Source: Phymatolithon calcareum (lineage: Eukaryota; Rhodophyta; Florideophyceae; Hapalidiales). From it: 64,000 nucleotides of DNA. Location: assembly GCA_977006965.1 (NCBI GenBank), contig OZ345355.1:2728001-2792000 (forward strand). Reading direction: 5' to 3'. Made by a program: the position numbers and the translations under genes. This document shows positions 41,994-51,977 of this stretch, one piece after another (within the stretch, counting starts at the first letter, position 1; each line of letters starts with the position of its first letter). The notes beneath the pieces are model-generated. The model was not told the origin of the DNA and made no database searches. It saw only the letters and a list, made by a program, of their open reading frames with translations.

Positions 41994-42946
41994 ATGAGAA
42001 GCAGATCTACCATGGGCCGTGTCGGTATTCTTCTCGGCTGCATGCTGTTAATGTTTATTCAAACATCTCCGATTTTGGGGCAACTGACTGTGGAGAAGGG
42101 TGAAAACAGCAAATCGACTATCAGGGATTACGTTCCAAGCACTCGTGCAGACACTGGGACATCGTACATGGGTGTCCCTGCAAAAGACTACTACACCAGG
42201 GCATCCGAAGTTTACTCAAGAAGAGTTGGCAAGTGGGCACAGGGTCTGAGTGATGGACATCCATGCAGTCCTTCTGGTCAACGATGCTCACTGGAGTTTC
42301 TTTGTGTAGGCCCTGAAGACAAGGAAGAGTGCCACAAACCAGTAGGAGAAGGAGGACATTGTGACCTGATGTACAAAGTGTGTGGAGAAGGTCTCCAGTG
42401 TCAATTCGAGAAGTGCACGAAACCAAGTCAGGTCAATCAACCCTGCAGCTACGTCGACAGCAACGGATTGCTGCAAAATTCGGCATATTCTCTGTGCGAG
42501 AAAGGTTTGTACTGTAGAAGTAGCTCTAAAATATGTCTAAAACTAAGAGAAGAGAACGAGTACTGCAGTGACACATACAAATGCAGCACAGGACTCGTTT
42601 GTGATCTGGGAACATGCCGGAGTGAAAAGGTGGTGGCATTTCGCAGGACTGAGAACGTAACTACCGTGGACACTGTAAGCGAGAACTTCTGAGTGCCGCA
42701 CGGAGCATGTCCTATGGAAGGCGACAGCGTTCCAAGCCTGACGTGGTGGCGACAAAGTGTGGAGGAGGTTGCGAAGCTGGACAGATCTGCAACTTTACAG
42801 TATATTGGGAGTTTCCAGGCCTCCACGAAAGCTGCGCATGGACAAACTACTGTGTTTGTGGTAATTGCCGCACGTGCATAGCCAACTTTTGGGTTATTTG
42901 TTATACCAGAGGGTCGTCTAGCGGTATGGCACTATCCACTGCATAA
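41994..42946 (+). CDS. Cys-rich secreted protein, two exons
   Basis: Exon 1 is open from ATG 41,994 (second ATG at 42,012). It gives a signal peptide (GRVGILLGCMLLMFIQTSPI) and a Cys-rich body of repeated C..G..C..C units (GHPCSPSGQRCSLEFLC; GEGGHCDLMYKVCGEGLQCQ; CSTGLVCDLGTC), the spacing of Dickkopf-type or EB-type disulfide modules. Unspliced it stops at 42,692. A second open piece rich in Cys follows (KCGGGCEAGQICNF ... YCVCGNCRTC) to a stop at 42,946, with AATAAA only 21 bases later. GTAAGC at 42,675 and an AG ending at 42,727 would make a 53-bp phase-0 intron and join both into about 299 residues. A secreted adhesion, defence or ligand-like role is possible but not shown. Confidence 0.75.
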
Positions 42947-42966
42947 ACAGATTCTCAGCTTGGTCA

Positions 42967-42972
42967 AATAAA
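42967..42972 (+). terminator. Poly(A) signal of the Cys-rich gene
   Basis: AATAAA in GGTCAAATAAATCAG, just after the stop of the proposed second exon. It supports the two-exon model. Confidence 0.55.
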
Positions 42973-43054
42973 TCAGTAATCAGAACATCATTGTTCAGAT
43001 AGGCTATAAAAAGCTGTCTTGCAATCAACACAATTGGTGAAGAGTATACTTAAT

Positions 43055-43470
43055 ACATGTTATGAGTCCGCAGGGGAGTACCTAAGGGGGCCCCGCTGAG
43101 TCCAAGATTGTACAAACTTTTCATGGATTAGTTCACCGGAAGAATAACCCACAAGCGAGGGAATTCGCCGAGGTAGCTGAAAGATGAGAAACTGCGAATC
43201 TATGGGACATGAAGCGAGACGGAGAAGGCCAAAAAACGCAACTTCGCCGTGGATAAAGGCGAGAATCCAAACCCCGTATTCCAAATGAAGTCGAGAAAAC
43301 ACAGACTTTGGCAGTCAAATGGTTTTTCGGCCGCTTCTCTCTGCAAAATCCCTCGGCATATTTCGACAACTACGACGAACTAGCAGCGATGCTGCTGGAA
43401 AACCTTCAGCTCAACCTAACGCAAGCACAGATGAATGATAGAACAGAAGAGGAAGTGCCAACCGGGACTA
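43055..43470 (+). mobile_element. Internally deleted LINE-C fragment
   Basis: Starts with RT motif B (RGVPKGAPLSPRLYKLFMD, about 43,070-43,130) and within 150 bases reaches the C-terminal domain (VKWFFGRFSLQNPSAYFDNY, 43,310-43,370). The RT catalytic FADD region and thumb are therefore missing. A premature stop follows motif B. The 3' end runs into the LINE-A copy. Confidence 0.65.
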
Positions 43471-43494
43471 AGAAAATTCTCCTGCCCCGACGAC

Positions 43495-44694
43495 ATGAGG
43501 ACAAAAATTGAAGCGGCTATCCGAAAAGCACCAAACGGAAAGGCACCGGGCTTAGACGAGGTGAAGGCTGAAATGCTAAACGTCGATATACTGCTCAACG
43601 CTGAAATGCGTACAGCCTTGTGGGAGGCATGCGGGAGGTGTAGAGATCCGCCTCTGCACTGGCAGAAAGCGCTCCTCGTCCCAATACACAAAAAGCGGGA
43701 GCACGAAGACCCCGGAAACTACCGACCGATTTTCCTGCTGATCCACCAAAGGAAAACTATTGAGACAGCTATCGATATGAAGCTGCGCACAGTATACTCA
43801 AACCAATGGAATCAGCTTGGGTTCCTAAAGGGGAAGAGCACTGAACTTGCCATCCTAAGGGCTACTGAGCTACTAAAAGAGGATCAGAGATTCGTAGCAG
43901 TATTGGACCTTAAGGCTGACTACGACACAGTACCGATAGCACACTTGGTGAACAGAATGAGACAAGTACTGCCCAAGGAGATCTGCGCAATGGCCGAGGC
44001 GTTCTTGATATCATCCTGGATAGCAACAATTGGTGATGCAAACAGAAAATGGTTTCCAGTGGACAGAGGGGTCCTGCAAGGGTCCGCTCTCAGTCCAAGC
44101 CTCTACAACATCTTTATGGATGAATTCGCCGAGCGATTGAGCCGGGCATCAAAAACCTGGGCTGAAGTTTCGGCTATCCTTTTTGCAGACGATGTTCTTC
44201 TCTCTGCGAAATCCCCCGCTGCATTGCAAGGACTATTGGATATAGCTACCCAATGGGCACAAGAGCGCGAGATGACGTGGAACACTAAACAAGGTAAAAG
44301 CTAAGTCCTCGAATCAGAGGAAACATTGGGGAAGACATTCAAGCTCGCGAACAAGGTTTTGGCACACGTTCCGGAGGTCAGATATCTTGGAGTATGCCTA
44401 GACCCCGAAGGAGTCACAGATACGCTAATGATGCAACGACTAAAGAAAGCAAGGACGGCCATGTACGAATTGCGTACACTGGGAGTGTTCAAGAAAGGGT
44501 TAAGTATACAGAAGTGTATTCAAATATACAAGGCGCTAGCACAGCCACGCTGGGAGTGCGCAATGCACTTAACGCCCTGGTCAGAAGACGTACAAAATGC
44601 CGTCAAGGAAGCAGAAGCCACATTTTTCAATCAAGTATTCAGGCCACTTGCCCGAGGAAGGACGGACAGGATCCGTCTCTTGTGCCGGATCTAG
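43495..44694 (+). pseudogene. LINE-A reverse transcriptase
   Basis: RT motifs in order: IRKAPNGKAPGLDEVKAEML; LVPIHKKREHEDPGNYRPI; motif A VAVLDLKADYDTVPI (catalytic Asp); motif B DRGVLQGSALSPSLYNIFMD; motif C SAILFADDVLLSA (catalytic DD); then ATQWAQEREMTWNTKQ (motif D) and VRYLGVCLDPEGVTD (motif E). Thumb: QPRWECAMHLTPWSEDV. The TAA at 44,302 replaces a codon between motifs D and E, so the protein is inactive as written. The polymerase would copy element RNA at a nicked target (target-primed reverse transcription). Confidence 0.85.
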
Positions 44695-45073
44695 ACGGCC
44701 CCACATCGTAGAGAAATCTTGGCCTTCAAAATGCTGAAAAGGAAGATGGAGAAGGAATGTATGTATCCAAATGAAATGCCCGAAAGCAGAAACAACCATG
44801 AATTGCAGTACACAAGGAAAGATATCGCCGCGATGGAAACCAGAGAGCCGTTTGGTGAAGCTGTAAAGCATATCCATGCAATCCAGTCTTCACAAACACT
44901 TCGATCTAAATTTCTGGCACTGGAAGGAGGCCGCCTAGAATCGAAGCGGAACAGGAAGATTCCATACGATAAGACAAGTGAATTGCCAGCAATACTCAAG
45001 TTCCCCAAGGTGAAGCACAGACAACTCGCACTGCAGTATGCCTGCGGAAGATTCCCACAGGTGTCAAAATCAA
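44695..45073 (+). pseudogene. LINE-A C-terminal region, first part
   Basis: After the TAG at 44,692 the same frame continues: AFKMLKRKMEKE, RLESKRNRKIPYDKTSELPA, ILKFPKVKHRQLALQYACGR then FPQVS, cut by the LINE-E insertion. This is the best example of the shared C-terminal region. Confidence 0.7.
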
Positions 45074-45074
45074 G

Positions 45075-45633
45075 GGGATATTTGATGATTTTTTTTGAGA
45101 GCTGCCAAAGCCTCACCTTGGAGTAACGGGGCAGCTCTTGCATAATCTCTACGCTATAGTCATCTGGCTGCTCAAAACGTTCTTGATTCGTAATTCTCTC
45201 CCAACAAGAGCTCCTGCAAGTCTCTTGCACTCAAACTCAATTTCTGTATTCATCTTCGATGACGCTAGAGTACGTTGTAAGGCGACTAGTTCGACCACCG
45301 CGGTAATCCCACAGTAAGCACCCAACACTGATTTCCTCCAAAGGTGTGCTCGGTTGAATGTCAACCTTAGGCACCTTAAACGTGTTGTTCTTTCTCCTAT
45401 GTAAAGGATCCCTGGTAGCTTGCCTTCCATAGGAATCTTCATTGATCTGCCTCCTTCTTCCTTTTCCCATACCTTAATTGTTTCTTCTCTCCTCCACTTC
45501 TTCGTGACAGATCCCTCCTGGGCTTTCTGAAGGGCTTGTCGCAAGTCTTCATACATCTTGACATATTCAATATCCTTCATTGCTTCCTTTACGTCCTCAT
45601 CTCTTCCAACGTACTCTTCTGTTTCTTCAAGGC
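45075..45633 (-). mobile_element. LINE-E insertion with 14-bp TSD
   Basis: GTGTCAAAATCAAG occurs at 45,061-45,074 and 45,634-45,647, on either side. The minus-strand coding part (from 45,633 to 45,149) reads ETEEYVGRDEDVKEAMKDIE, KLPGILYIGERTTRLRCLRL, NRAHLWRKSVLGAY and VALQRTLASSKMNTEIEFEC. The tail toward 45,075 is the complement of CCAAAGCTCTCAAAAAAAAT.. ending ATATCCCC. The frame is open for over 160 codons, so this is one of the youngest LINE-E copies. Confidence 0.88.
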
Positions 45634-45647
45634 GTGTCAAAATCAAG

Positions 45648-46032
45648 TATGGCCCAAGAATTCGGCACAAGAGCTAGAGAGCATATGGAGACCCTTGAAA
45701 GAACGCTAGTAGGGTACGGCCTAGAAGGAGAAAAGCGAATAGAATCAGAAAAGGCGCTAGATGAGCTCTTACTATTTAGTAAGACACTCAGAGAACGAAT
45801 GGAGAATGAAGAAGGCCTGTATTGATTCGGATAAGGCAAGGCAATAAGCGGTCTAGTCTAACCACCAGAAATCCTGTAGAGGACTGAGATAGGATTACTT
45901 TGAATCCTGAGTTTTCCCGTCCGCGATTCTAGTGGGCGTTTCGTGAGCTGCACAAAGGTAGCTAACATCAGAGGAAGCCTCGCCCATATCTTCGGAAGTC
46001 TGTGGATATTTTAAATAAACTTGAATAAAAAA
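45648..46032 (+). pseudogene. LINE-A C-terminal region, second part, and 3' UTR
   Basis: ORF from about 45,648: MAQEFGTRAREHMETLERTL, EKRIESEKALDELLLFSKTL and ENEEGLY. The 3' UTR has TCGTGAGCTGCACAAAGGTA, the GAGGAAGCCTCGCC block and TTTTAAATAAAC. Confidence 0.8.
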
Positions 46033-46600
46033 GAAGAGGAAGTGAAACACACTGGAGGCGCATAATGAAGACGAAGTCATACATCAAGAACTGTGAAGTC
46101 CAGATTTTAGAGCATTTGAAGCACGCTCTGTAATTTTGAGCTTAGCAGTTTGAATTCTAGACGTTTTTCAGTCCATGACGTGTTGGTCTGTGCAGACCAT
46201 TTGAATCTCGATGTACAAGCACTTCTACTATTCCAGATTAGATATGAGCAAGTTCTTGGCTTGCAGTTTTCAAGCTCAGCTCGTCTTAATGAAACTAGAA
46301 GCTGAGAAACCGCTTTTTAGAGCGTGTTGAGTTTTAATAATAGAAGATTTTAGTTCACCTTGTACGACTCCGGCTTCGCGCCCCCGGCGCCTGGATTGAT
46401 GGTATATCACCGGAGATCATTGAAAAACAGTGTGCTACAGGGAAAGTCTCACGGCACTTCCCATCTCTCTCGATCAATGTTTGCTCTCGATCCAGTTTAC
46501 CCGCACAAAATAAGCAATTTTCGGTCAGCTCATGTGAGAGTCATCCGCGATAACGACATCATGTTCCGCGCGGTGTTCTGGATACCGCTGCTCACAGCAC
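46033..46600. other. Upstream region of the 46.6-kb ORF
   Basis: No recognised gene. ORF 46,360-46,608 overlaps the next ORF's start and is likely not coding. Confidence 0.3.
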
Positions 46601-47163
46601 ATGGCTAATGACGAAGATGGTATTCCAAATCAAGGTGACGACGTCGCAGCCGAGCAAGAGCTCCCAGTCGAGCCAGAGATGCTTGCAGAGACATCGATAC
46701 TAGCGGCACCGGAATTTCCTCAAAATCATACCGTTCCATCTTATGATCCCGAAGACGACTTGAGTGCTACAGAGCAGAATGATTCTGTCGTTTCAATCCC
46801 CGCGGCTGGTAGTCAAAATCAAAGTGTACAATTCGATCTGCGTGTTAGTCTTGGGTCTTACAGGGTGGTTACGTGGTCGCACAGGACAGAGAGTCGCAAA
46901 CTGGATTATCGCAGCTGACGGATTGGTCTGGAGTTAGAATTGTGATATCTTGTTGAGCTTTTTTAGTCGCATTACAAGAATATGTTACTTCGGGCATTGC
47001 GAAATGTCTACGTGGTCGTAAAGACCCTTCCATAGTCATGTCTGTGAGTAGCGCCCCATTCAGTCACAAAGTAAGGAATTTTGTTAATGAATTAGTCAGA
47101 ATTCTCGTTCCCAAAGTGACGCCCGGGAAATTGGAGCCTGAGGAAGCACAACCACTCTCCTAG
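46601..47163 (+). CDS. Hypothetical protein, probably two exons
   Basis: The first piece (46,601 to about 46,840) is acidic: MANDEDGIPNQGDDVAAEQE, then a Pro/Glu-rich stretch and SIPAAGSQNQSVQF. It runs to a stop at 46,916, but from 46,967 another frame is open and looks coding (ALQEYVTSGIAKCLRGRKDP; FVNELVRILVPKVTPGKLEP) until TAG at 47,161. A TTTTTTAG acceptor lies at 46,960-46,966. Several GT donors are possible (for example 46,809, which would be in phase). No domain is recognised. Confidence 0.4.
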
Positions 47164-47806
47164 ATCCTATCTCGTAAGACAATCTTCTCACTCGTGCGGA
47201 CCTTCATATGAGTTTGGTGAGTCTCGGACACGTTAATCTAATATCTTTCAATTCACCATTTCACCCCGCCATACCGATTGAATTCAAGCTCAATTTGAGA
47301 TTTCCTACCGTGAATCAAGACGTTCACCTTGCTCGTCAGCTCATACGCTTTCTACGTATGTTCATCCTTCATATGTTTCATTTGTCATCGGTACACTCAT
47401 CATTGTTCAAGGTGTCACCCAAGAGGAACAGTACTTCCTTTGCATCCGTTTTTTGGGCGCAACTCATGGTAAGGCACAATATTGTTACCCATACGGGTAC
47501 AACACAAGAAATTGTTTCTCTTTCTGTAATCAGTCGTTCCGTTTAATCTCTTGTCAAGGCTTTGTGTGCATTCTCGACGTTATAGTCGCGCGCATTTGCG
47601 CAGAAACCTCATCATCCGTTTCATATACAATATGAATCGAGATGCACCGCTAGCTCGTCCACGTAATACAATGATTCCAGAAGCAGTATAAGTAGCATCA
47701 CCATCAATAAACTTGACAAGCAAGGACTTGTCAACAATCATCGATCTACAACCTGTCACACTCAATCACCATCTCTACATCCAGCAACACGCAGCCGCCG
47801 TTCTAA
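47164..47806. other. No firm gene
   Basis: ORFs 47,208-47,546 and 47,453-47,635 (+) overlap in different frames. The second contains a Cys/Tyr-rich stretch (AQYCYPYGYNTRNCFSFCNQ). They may be further exons of the gene upstream, but this is not established. Confidence 0.25.
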
Positions 47807-48397
47807 TCACTGTCTGATGGGGCTAAACAGTTCTGGACTCACAGAGCCGATTAACGCTAAAACATGATCGGCAGGAAGAGTAGGATAAAGAGGAGCATCG
47901 GACGTCCGTAGCCAAATAATGCGATATGAAAAAAGTTGTACGGTCGACAAGTTAAGATATGACTTTTGGAGATTTTCTTCGTCAGCTGGTGTCGGTGGTT
48001 CTATTGTAGCTTCCATGATGTCTCTCAGAGAGTTTGTGCGGTATGTAAGCCCAACCCCCAAGGAATTCTCACTCCATGCGGTACTGTCTTGGTATAGTAT
48101 GTGTACTCTGTCATCATTGGGTGTGTTTGGTGTTATGGGTCCGAGGAAGATGAAACAAGCGTGATCAGGTCCCTCCCCTTGTGCAAGGTGGACAACCTCT
48201 GGAACAGATTTAGTCTCACCGCAATTTTTTTGCTCGCGATGCGCCCGCGTTTCCCGAATATCTGCACCAATGGAAAGCACTTCGCAAATGGCACTATAGG
48301 TGTTGAAAATAAGGTCAAATTGCTGACACCTTGACGGGGTGGTGTGCATGGCATAAAATTCTGAAGCATTCACCTTGCAGTTGATGGAAGAATTCAT
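47807..48397 (-). CDS. Hypothetical protein, 196 residues
   Basis: A long uninterrupted minus-strand ORF: CQQFDLIFNTYSAICEVLSI, HACFIFLGPITPNTPNDDRV, SLRDIMEATIEPPTPADEEN, LFSYRIIWLRTSDAPLYPTL. It has mixed hydrophobic and charged segments and is not low complexity. No signal peptide, no membrane segment and no known motif. The ORF 48,678-49,152 upstream on the same strand may be another exon of the same gene. About 280 bp with a foldback element separate them. Confidence 0.45.
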   Translation of the reverse strand: MNSSINCKVNASEFYAMHTTPSRCQQFDLIFNTYSAICEVLSIGADIRETRAHREQKNCGETKSVPEVVHLAQGEGPDHACFIFLGPITPNTPNDDRVHILYQDSTAWSENSLGVGLTYRTNSLRDIMEATIEPPTPADEENLQKSYLNLSTVQLFSYRIIWLRTSDAPLYPTLPADHVLALIGSVSPELFSPIRQ

Positions 48398-48469
48398 CGA
48401 GAAAGAGCATAGCTGTGGGGTTGCTAAACGCGCAAGCTAGCACACTGGCTGTGGTCGGGTTGTTCCCTG

Positions 48470-48600
48470 GCCAAAAGCCGAGGTCGCCGCTTCGCGGCGA
48501 CCTTTATAGAAAAAGAATCGGATCAAGAATGACTTGGCAGTATGAGAAATGGATCAATGGAAGAATCTGGAAGTCGCGAAGCGGCTTCTTAGCCCGCCGC
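48470..48600. repeat. Small foldback element with a 10-bp perfect hairpin
   Basis: AGGTCGCCGC TTC GCGGCGACCT at 48,481-48,503 is a perfect stem-loop. A related inverted copy (GTCGCGAAGCGGCTTCTTAG) follows at 48,573-48,592, so the segment folds back on itself. It resembles a MITE of about 125 bp. Confidence 0.55.
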
Positions 48601-48777
48601 AGGCGAGCTGTAATGCTTAGAGTAGAAGCACATGTAAGCTGTAAGCAGCGGTTCTAGAGTTTGCCATTGGTGATCCTTCATGGTGTAAGTACGCATCGAA
48701 AGCTACGGTACGGTAATGCTATCTGTAAGGGCTTGCTGTAAATGCAAGCTGTAATGACAATTTGAAGGGAGCTAGTC

Positions 48778-49152
48778 TTATAGGAAATGGAGGGTATGAT
48801 AGTGGTGTTGGACGTCACAGTAGCAATATTCGAAATCCGAAAATGTACAGTCTGCAGCTTTTGACCGCAGCATAGCTTGTTTGAACGTGTTTGCAGGTCG
48901 TAAATTGGTAATGGCAGACCGTAAAAACTGGTGTGCGACATGCAAGACTTTTGTAGCGTTAGAAGACGCATATAAATGCATTCTTCGAGTTTCAACATGA
49001 TCATGTGTTTCCAAAATGCCTCGGTCGGATGAGACCACAGACAGCCTTGATACATTATCGCTTAAACCGGAAACCTGACGTGACAAATTTGAATGAGCTT
49101 GCATTACGTCGAGGTTGTCGTTTGAAAGGATGGAGCCTCCATTCATGGCCAT
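48778..49152 (-). CDS. Hypothetical protein, possible 5' exon
   Basis: ATG at 49,152 directly follows an in-frame TAA, which fixes the start. MAMNGGSILSNDNLDVMQAH, then a heptad-like Ser/Leu stretch (SNLSRQVSGLSDNVSRLSVV), RRMHLYASSNATKVLHVAHQ and FLRSAITNLRPANTFKQAML. The first part could form a coiled coil. The rest is unrecognised. It could splice to 48,397-47,807. Confidence 0.4.
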   Translation of the reverse strand: MAMNGGSILSNDNLDVMQAHSNLSRQVSGLSDNVSRLSVVSSDRGILETHDHVETRRMHLYASSNATKVLHVAHQFLRSAITNLRPANTFKQAMLRSKAADCTFSDFEYCYCDVQHHYHTLHFL

Positions 49153-49367
49153 TACTTGCGTAAATCGAGATCTCCTGTCGTCTTGGACAGAGATACGGTG
49201 GATGATTGCCGTACGGAGCGGAATGAGAACATTGCACGGGAACAGGATCTCTGAAAATCGATATTTAGTTCAGTTTGAAGCCCGATCGGCAATTTCAGAT
49301 CATATTTTCTTTTCGTTCGTAAATGATTTGTTGGTCCCTATGTTTCGGCAACAAGTTTAGAATATTA

Positions 49368-49812
49368 TGGAATATATATACATTTCCACAGCACTAGACT
49401 CAGATGTAACAAGTACAGAACTTATGGATACTCCGAACGAAGGTACACATGAGAAAACAGGGAGGCATTCGAAATCGTCGGAGCCGTCTCCGGTATGACG
49501 AAATACCGTTACCCCTCGCGCATTCTACTATCCAAAAAAGCCCGAAGCGTTCGAGGTTTTCGGATTTACCGGTGGACAGATCCAACGTTGAGGATCAGAA
49601 CTATAACGTCTCTTCTAATGCTCGATCCCCAAGTAGTCTAGATCTTCCGGACTCAACATTGGATTGCAATGGTGCTGATTCAAAGTCTAAGCGCAATTTT
49701 TCTTCAAGAAATGGTAATGATATTGGAGTCGAACAAGGAATTGGATCAGGTACAGAACTCGTTTCATTTGGAAAGGAAGGGTTTGCGGATGAACTAGAGG
49801 AGATTTGCAAGA
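49368..49812 (+). CDS. Hypothetical acidic/Ser-rich protein, truncated by LINE-B
   Basis: ORF 49,449-49,850 has SRFSDLPVDRSNVEDQNYNV, Ser/Asp-rich middle and GTELVSFGKEGFADELEEIC. Its last codons are LINE-B tail sequence (from about 49,813). Upstream, ATG 49,368 opens another frame (ALDSDVTSTELMDTPNEGTH) ending at GTATGA; a 55-bp intron 49,494-49,548 would join the two in phase. If so, LINE-B has cut the 3' end of a gene. Speculative but coherent with the 53-bp intron at 42.7 kb. Confidence 0.35.
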
Positions 49813-50460
49813 CTGTACGGGAACAGGTTTTCATAGATTGTTCATTTTAGTATATCGCCTGGTCCTTAATACAGGGACTCGTCGTTTTATAGAGTAGTTT
49901 TGGGCTCTAATGCCTTTTCCGTTCTTAACATTTCTCCGGAGTCCAGATCATACTTTGTTAGGTTCTCGCGTACGGTCTCCAGGTGGCTCTCTGCTGCCGT
50001 TCCGAACGTATTCGATATTAGCGTCGTGCTCACTTGAGGGAAACTACCGCTTGCGTATTTTATGGCCACTGTCGATGTCGTACCTTGGCAAAGCTGAGGA
50101 TGTCCGGGATATCATCCGGTTTGTCGTACGGTATTTTCCTCTTTCTTCTTGCTTCGAGCCTCGTGCCTTCTTTTGCGAACAGTATTCGTCGGAGGCCTGA
50201 GGATTTCCCTTCCTCCATATGATTCAAGTGGGCCGCGAATTTTTCTTGTTGCAGCATCGCCGCAATATCGCAACTTGCCCAGTGTAGTTCTTGGAAGTTT
50301 CGCTCTTCCATTGGCTTGGATAGGATAACCGACTTCCCTTTTGATTCCAGTTCTCTTCAGCTCCGTAATGTCGCCATCAATAGACGCAGATTGGATATCG
50401 TGGACCCTAGTTAGCACAGTGCACTTTTTTAAGCCTATACGCCCTACCAACATTTATTCT
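49813..50460 (-). mobile_element. LINE-B 3' part, second composite copy
   Basis: Nearly identical to 25,965-26,655. Minus-strand ORF pieces (50,311-50,060; 50,069-49,887) encode RNFQELHWASCDIAAMLQQE, KIPYDKPDDIPDILSFAKVR and KYASGSFPQVSTTLISNTFG. A one-base loss near 50,070 separates the frames and Arg of GRFP is Ser (GSFPQ). Confidence 0.7.
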
Positions 50461-50578
50461 ATGATGTCGTGTGTCTACATATGAGAGAAAGAAAACCGAG
50501 TCTGAAGTGCCTGGGAGTGATTTTCAACAGAGCCCCTATATGGAGAAAATCGTCCTTGGCGACGTACTTTGGAACTGG
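50461..50578 (+). mobile_element. LINE-E-like piece in opposite orientation, second composite copy
   Basis: Repeats 26,660-26,785 (TATGAGAGAAAGAAAACCGA, CTGAAGTGCCTGGGAGTGAT, TACTTTGGAACTGGA) and then breaks off. Confidence 0.6.
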
Positions 50579-50829
50579 ACTTCTCCCTTACTGCTTAAGC
50601 GCTACTTGGTGCGTGGTCCTGACGACTTGCTTATTTACATAGTCGGCTCGAATGGGTTGCAGACTAGCTGTCTCGCTCCGCTATGAAGCAATAAAATGTC
50701 CAGAATGTTGACCCAACAGGGGAATTGATGGGAAATAAATAACGGAATGCCCCGCATTTATTCCATTTTGAAGTGAATCGAAAGAAATATTAACAAGACG
50801 GTCTTTGTAGGCGCTCAGAGAGATTTTCC

Positions 50830-51150
50830 CTAAGCAGATGTTCGCAAAGGACAGAATCTACAACGAGGACAGCGCCTGGAGCACTCGAAGAGCTCCTAAC
50901 CATGTTTCAGGCTATGGACAACCTGAAATCATGGCATGCCACTGGACAGAGGTGCAATTTTCCCCATCAAGGACTCGAAGGAGGCCAGAGGTCGGTTTTT
51001 GTAGTCTATTGAATCGTGCTACTCCAAAAAGGAAAGAACTCTGCCATAGGCAGAACGCAGCCAAAACCTCTTGGCACTGGGAAAGTTTCCCCGCGCGTCA
51101 GCAGATGCGTTGGTAACTTTTGAATAAAAATCTACCTTTCTTCGTCTTCT
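50830..51150 (+). mobile_element. LINE-D 3' end
   Basis: Aligned with 21,590-21,895. The tail AACTTTTGAATAAAAATCTA is followed by CCTTTCTTCGTCTTC. Confidence 0.6.
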
Positions 51151-51314
51151 AAGTAGAAATGTGTTTTGAGCGATCGCTTTAGCTACTATCCCCGTGGCAG
51201 GTTGACCAAGACAGTTATGTGTAATGGTCATCAAAGTAATGAGACAATTGAAAATAGATCTTTGGAGCAGCGAGGTCTCTCAGAATACTAGACTACCGTT
51301 ACGAAATGGCTTTG

Positions 51315-51495
51315 GTCAGCTTTTTGGGGAACATTTTTCATTTTAAAAGCTTCCAAATCATGTATTTGAGTCACAGGACAGCTTCTGGTTGCCTTCGAAC
51401 ACGTTATACTCTTCTAACATCTCTTTATATCTAATGAAAGCCTCAGTAAGTGTTTTTGTATTCATATTCGGTCTTTCTTTCTTTCTTTAATGCAG
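51315..51495 (-). mobile_element. Diverged LINE-E 3' end
   Basis: GGGGAACATTTTTCATTTTA then AAAGCTTCCAAATCATG and TTTGAGTCACAGGACAGCTT matches the tail with many substitutions. It ends at CAGAATGCGTT where LINE-G begins. Confidence 0.5.
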
Positions 51496-51523
51496 AATGC
51501 GTTAATTAATGCCAGAAGTAACC

Positions 51524-51760
51524 CTAGAGTAAGTTCTCATTGTTCAAATACTGGAGTATCTCTACGGGTCTCTCCTTGCACAGATTTTCTACCGTTTTGT
51601 CTCGCACTATTCCGATGGATTTTCGTCGAGAGGCAATCCTCCCAGAACAGTGTAGGATGAGGTGCTCAACTGTCTCCTTGACGCCATACGGGCACATCTT
51701 GCATACTAGGTCGTAGAGAAGAGGTTCATTCTCGCTGTGTCCATGGTGAAAGCTTGCCAC
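51524..51760 (-). pseudogene. LINE-G C-terminal zinc motif
   Basis: CKMCPYGVKETVEHLILHCS is a C-x2-C-x8-H-x4-C arrangement found after RNase H in I-like LINE polyproteins. It ends LQYLNNENLL at a stop. Confidence 0.7.
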
Positions 51761-51977
51761 AATAGGGCTTCAGTTCACTATGATCTGGTGAAGTACCACC
51801 TCTGCACGTCTCTGCGCGATGTGCAGATCATTCGGAAGCGTAGGAAGGGTCACTGGTTTTCTTCTACAGGGCGGCTTGATGATGGATCGTGCCCCTTCCA
51901 AAGTAAGCGGTATCGCATGGTGCAGCGCCAGATTCGATTCCGAAATTCCCCGTCGCGAAAGTTCATCAGCAGCCTCA

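Larger units (their letters stand above)
43470..46032 (+). mobile_element. LINE-A, longest copy (RT to 3' tail), interrupted by LINE-E
   Basis: One frame runs from 43,435 to 45,073 with two nonsense codons only (TAA 44,302; TAG 44,692). It resumes at 45,648 after removal of the LINE-E insertion and ends MENEEGLY at 45,822. 5'-truncated: no endonuclease. The tail GAGGAAGCCTCGCCCATATC, TTTTAAATAAACTTGAATAA ends at about 46,032. Confidence 0.85.
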
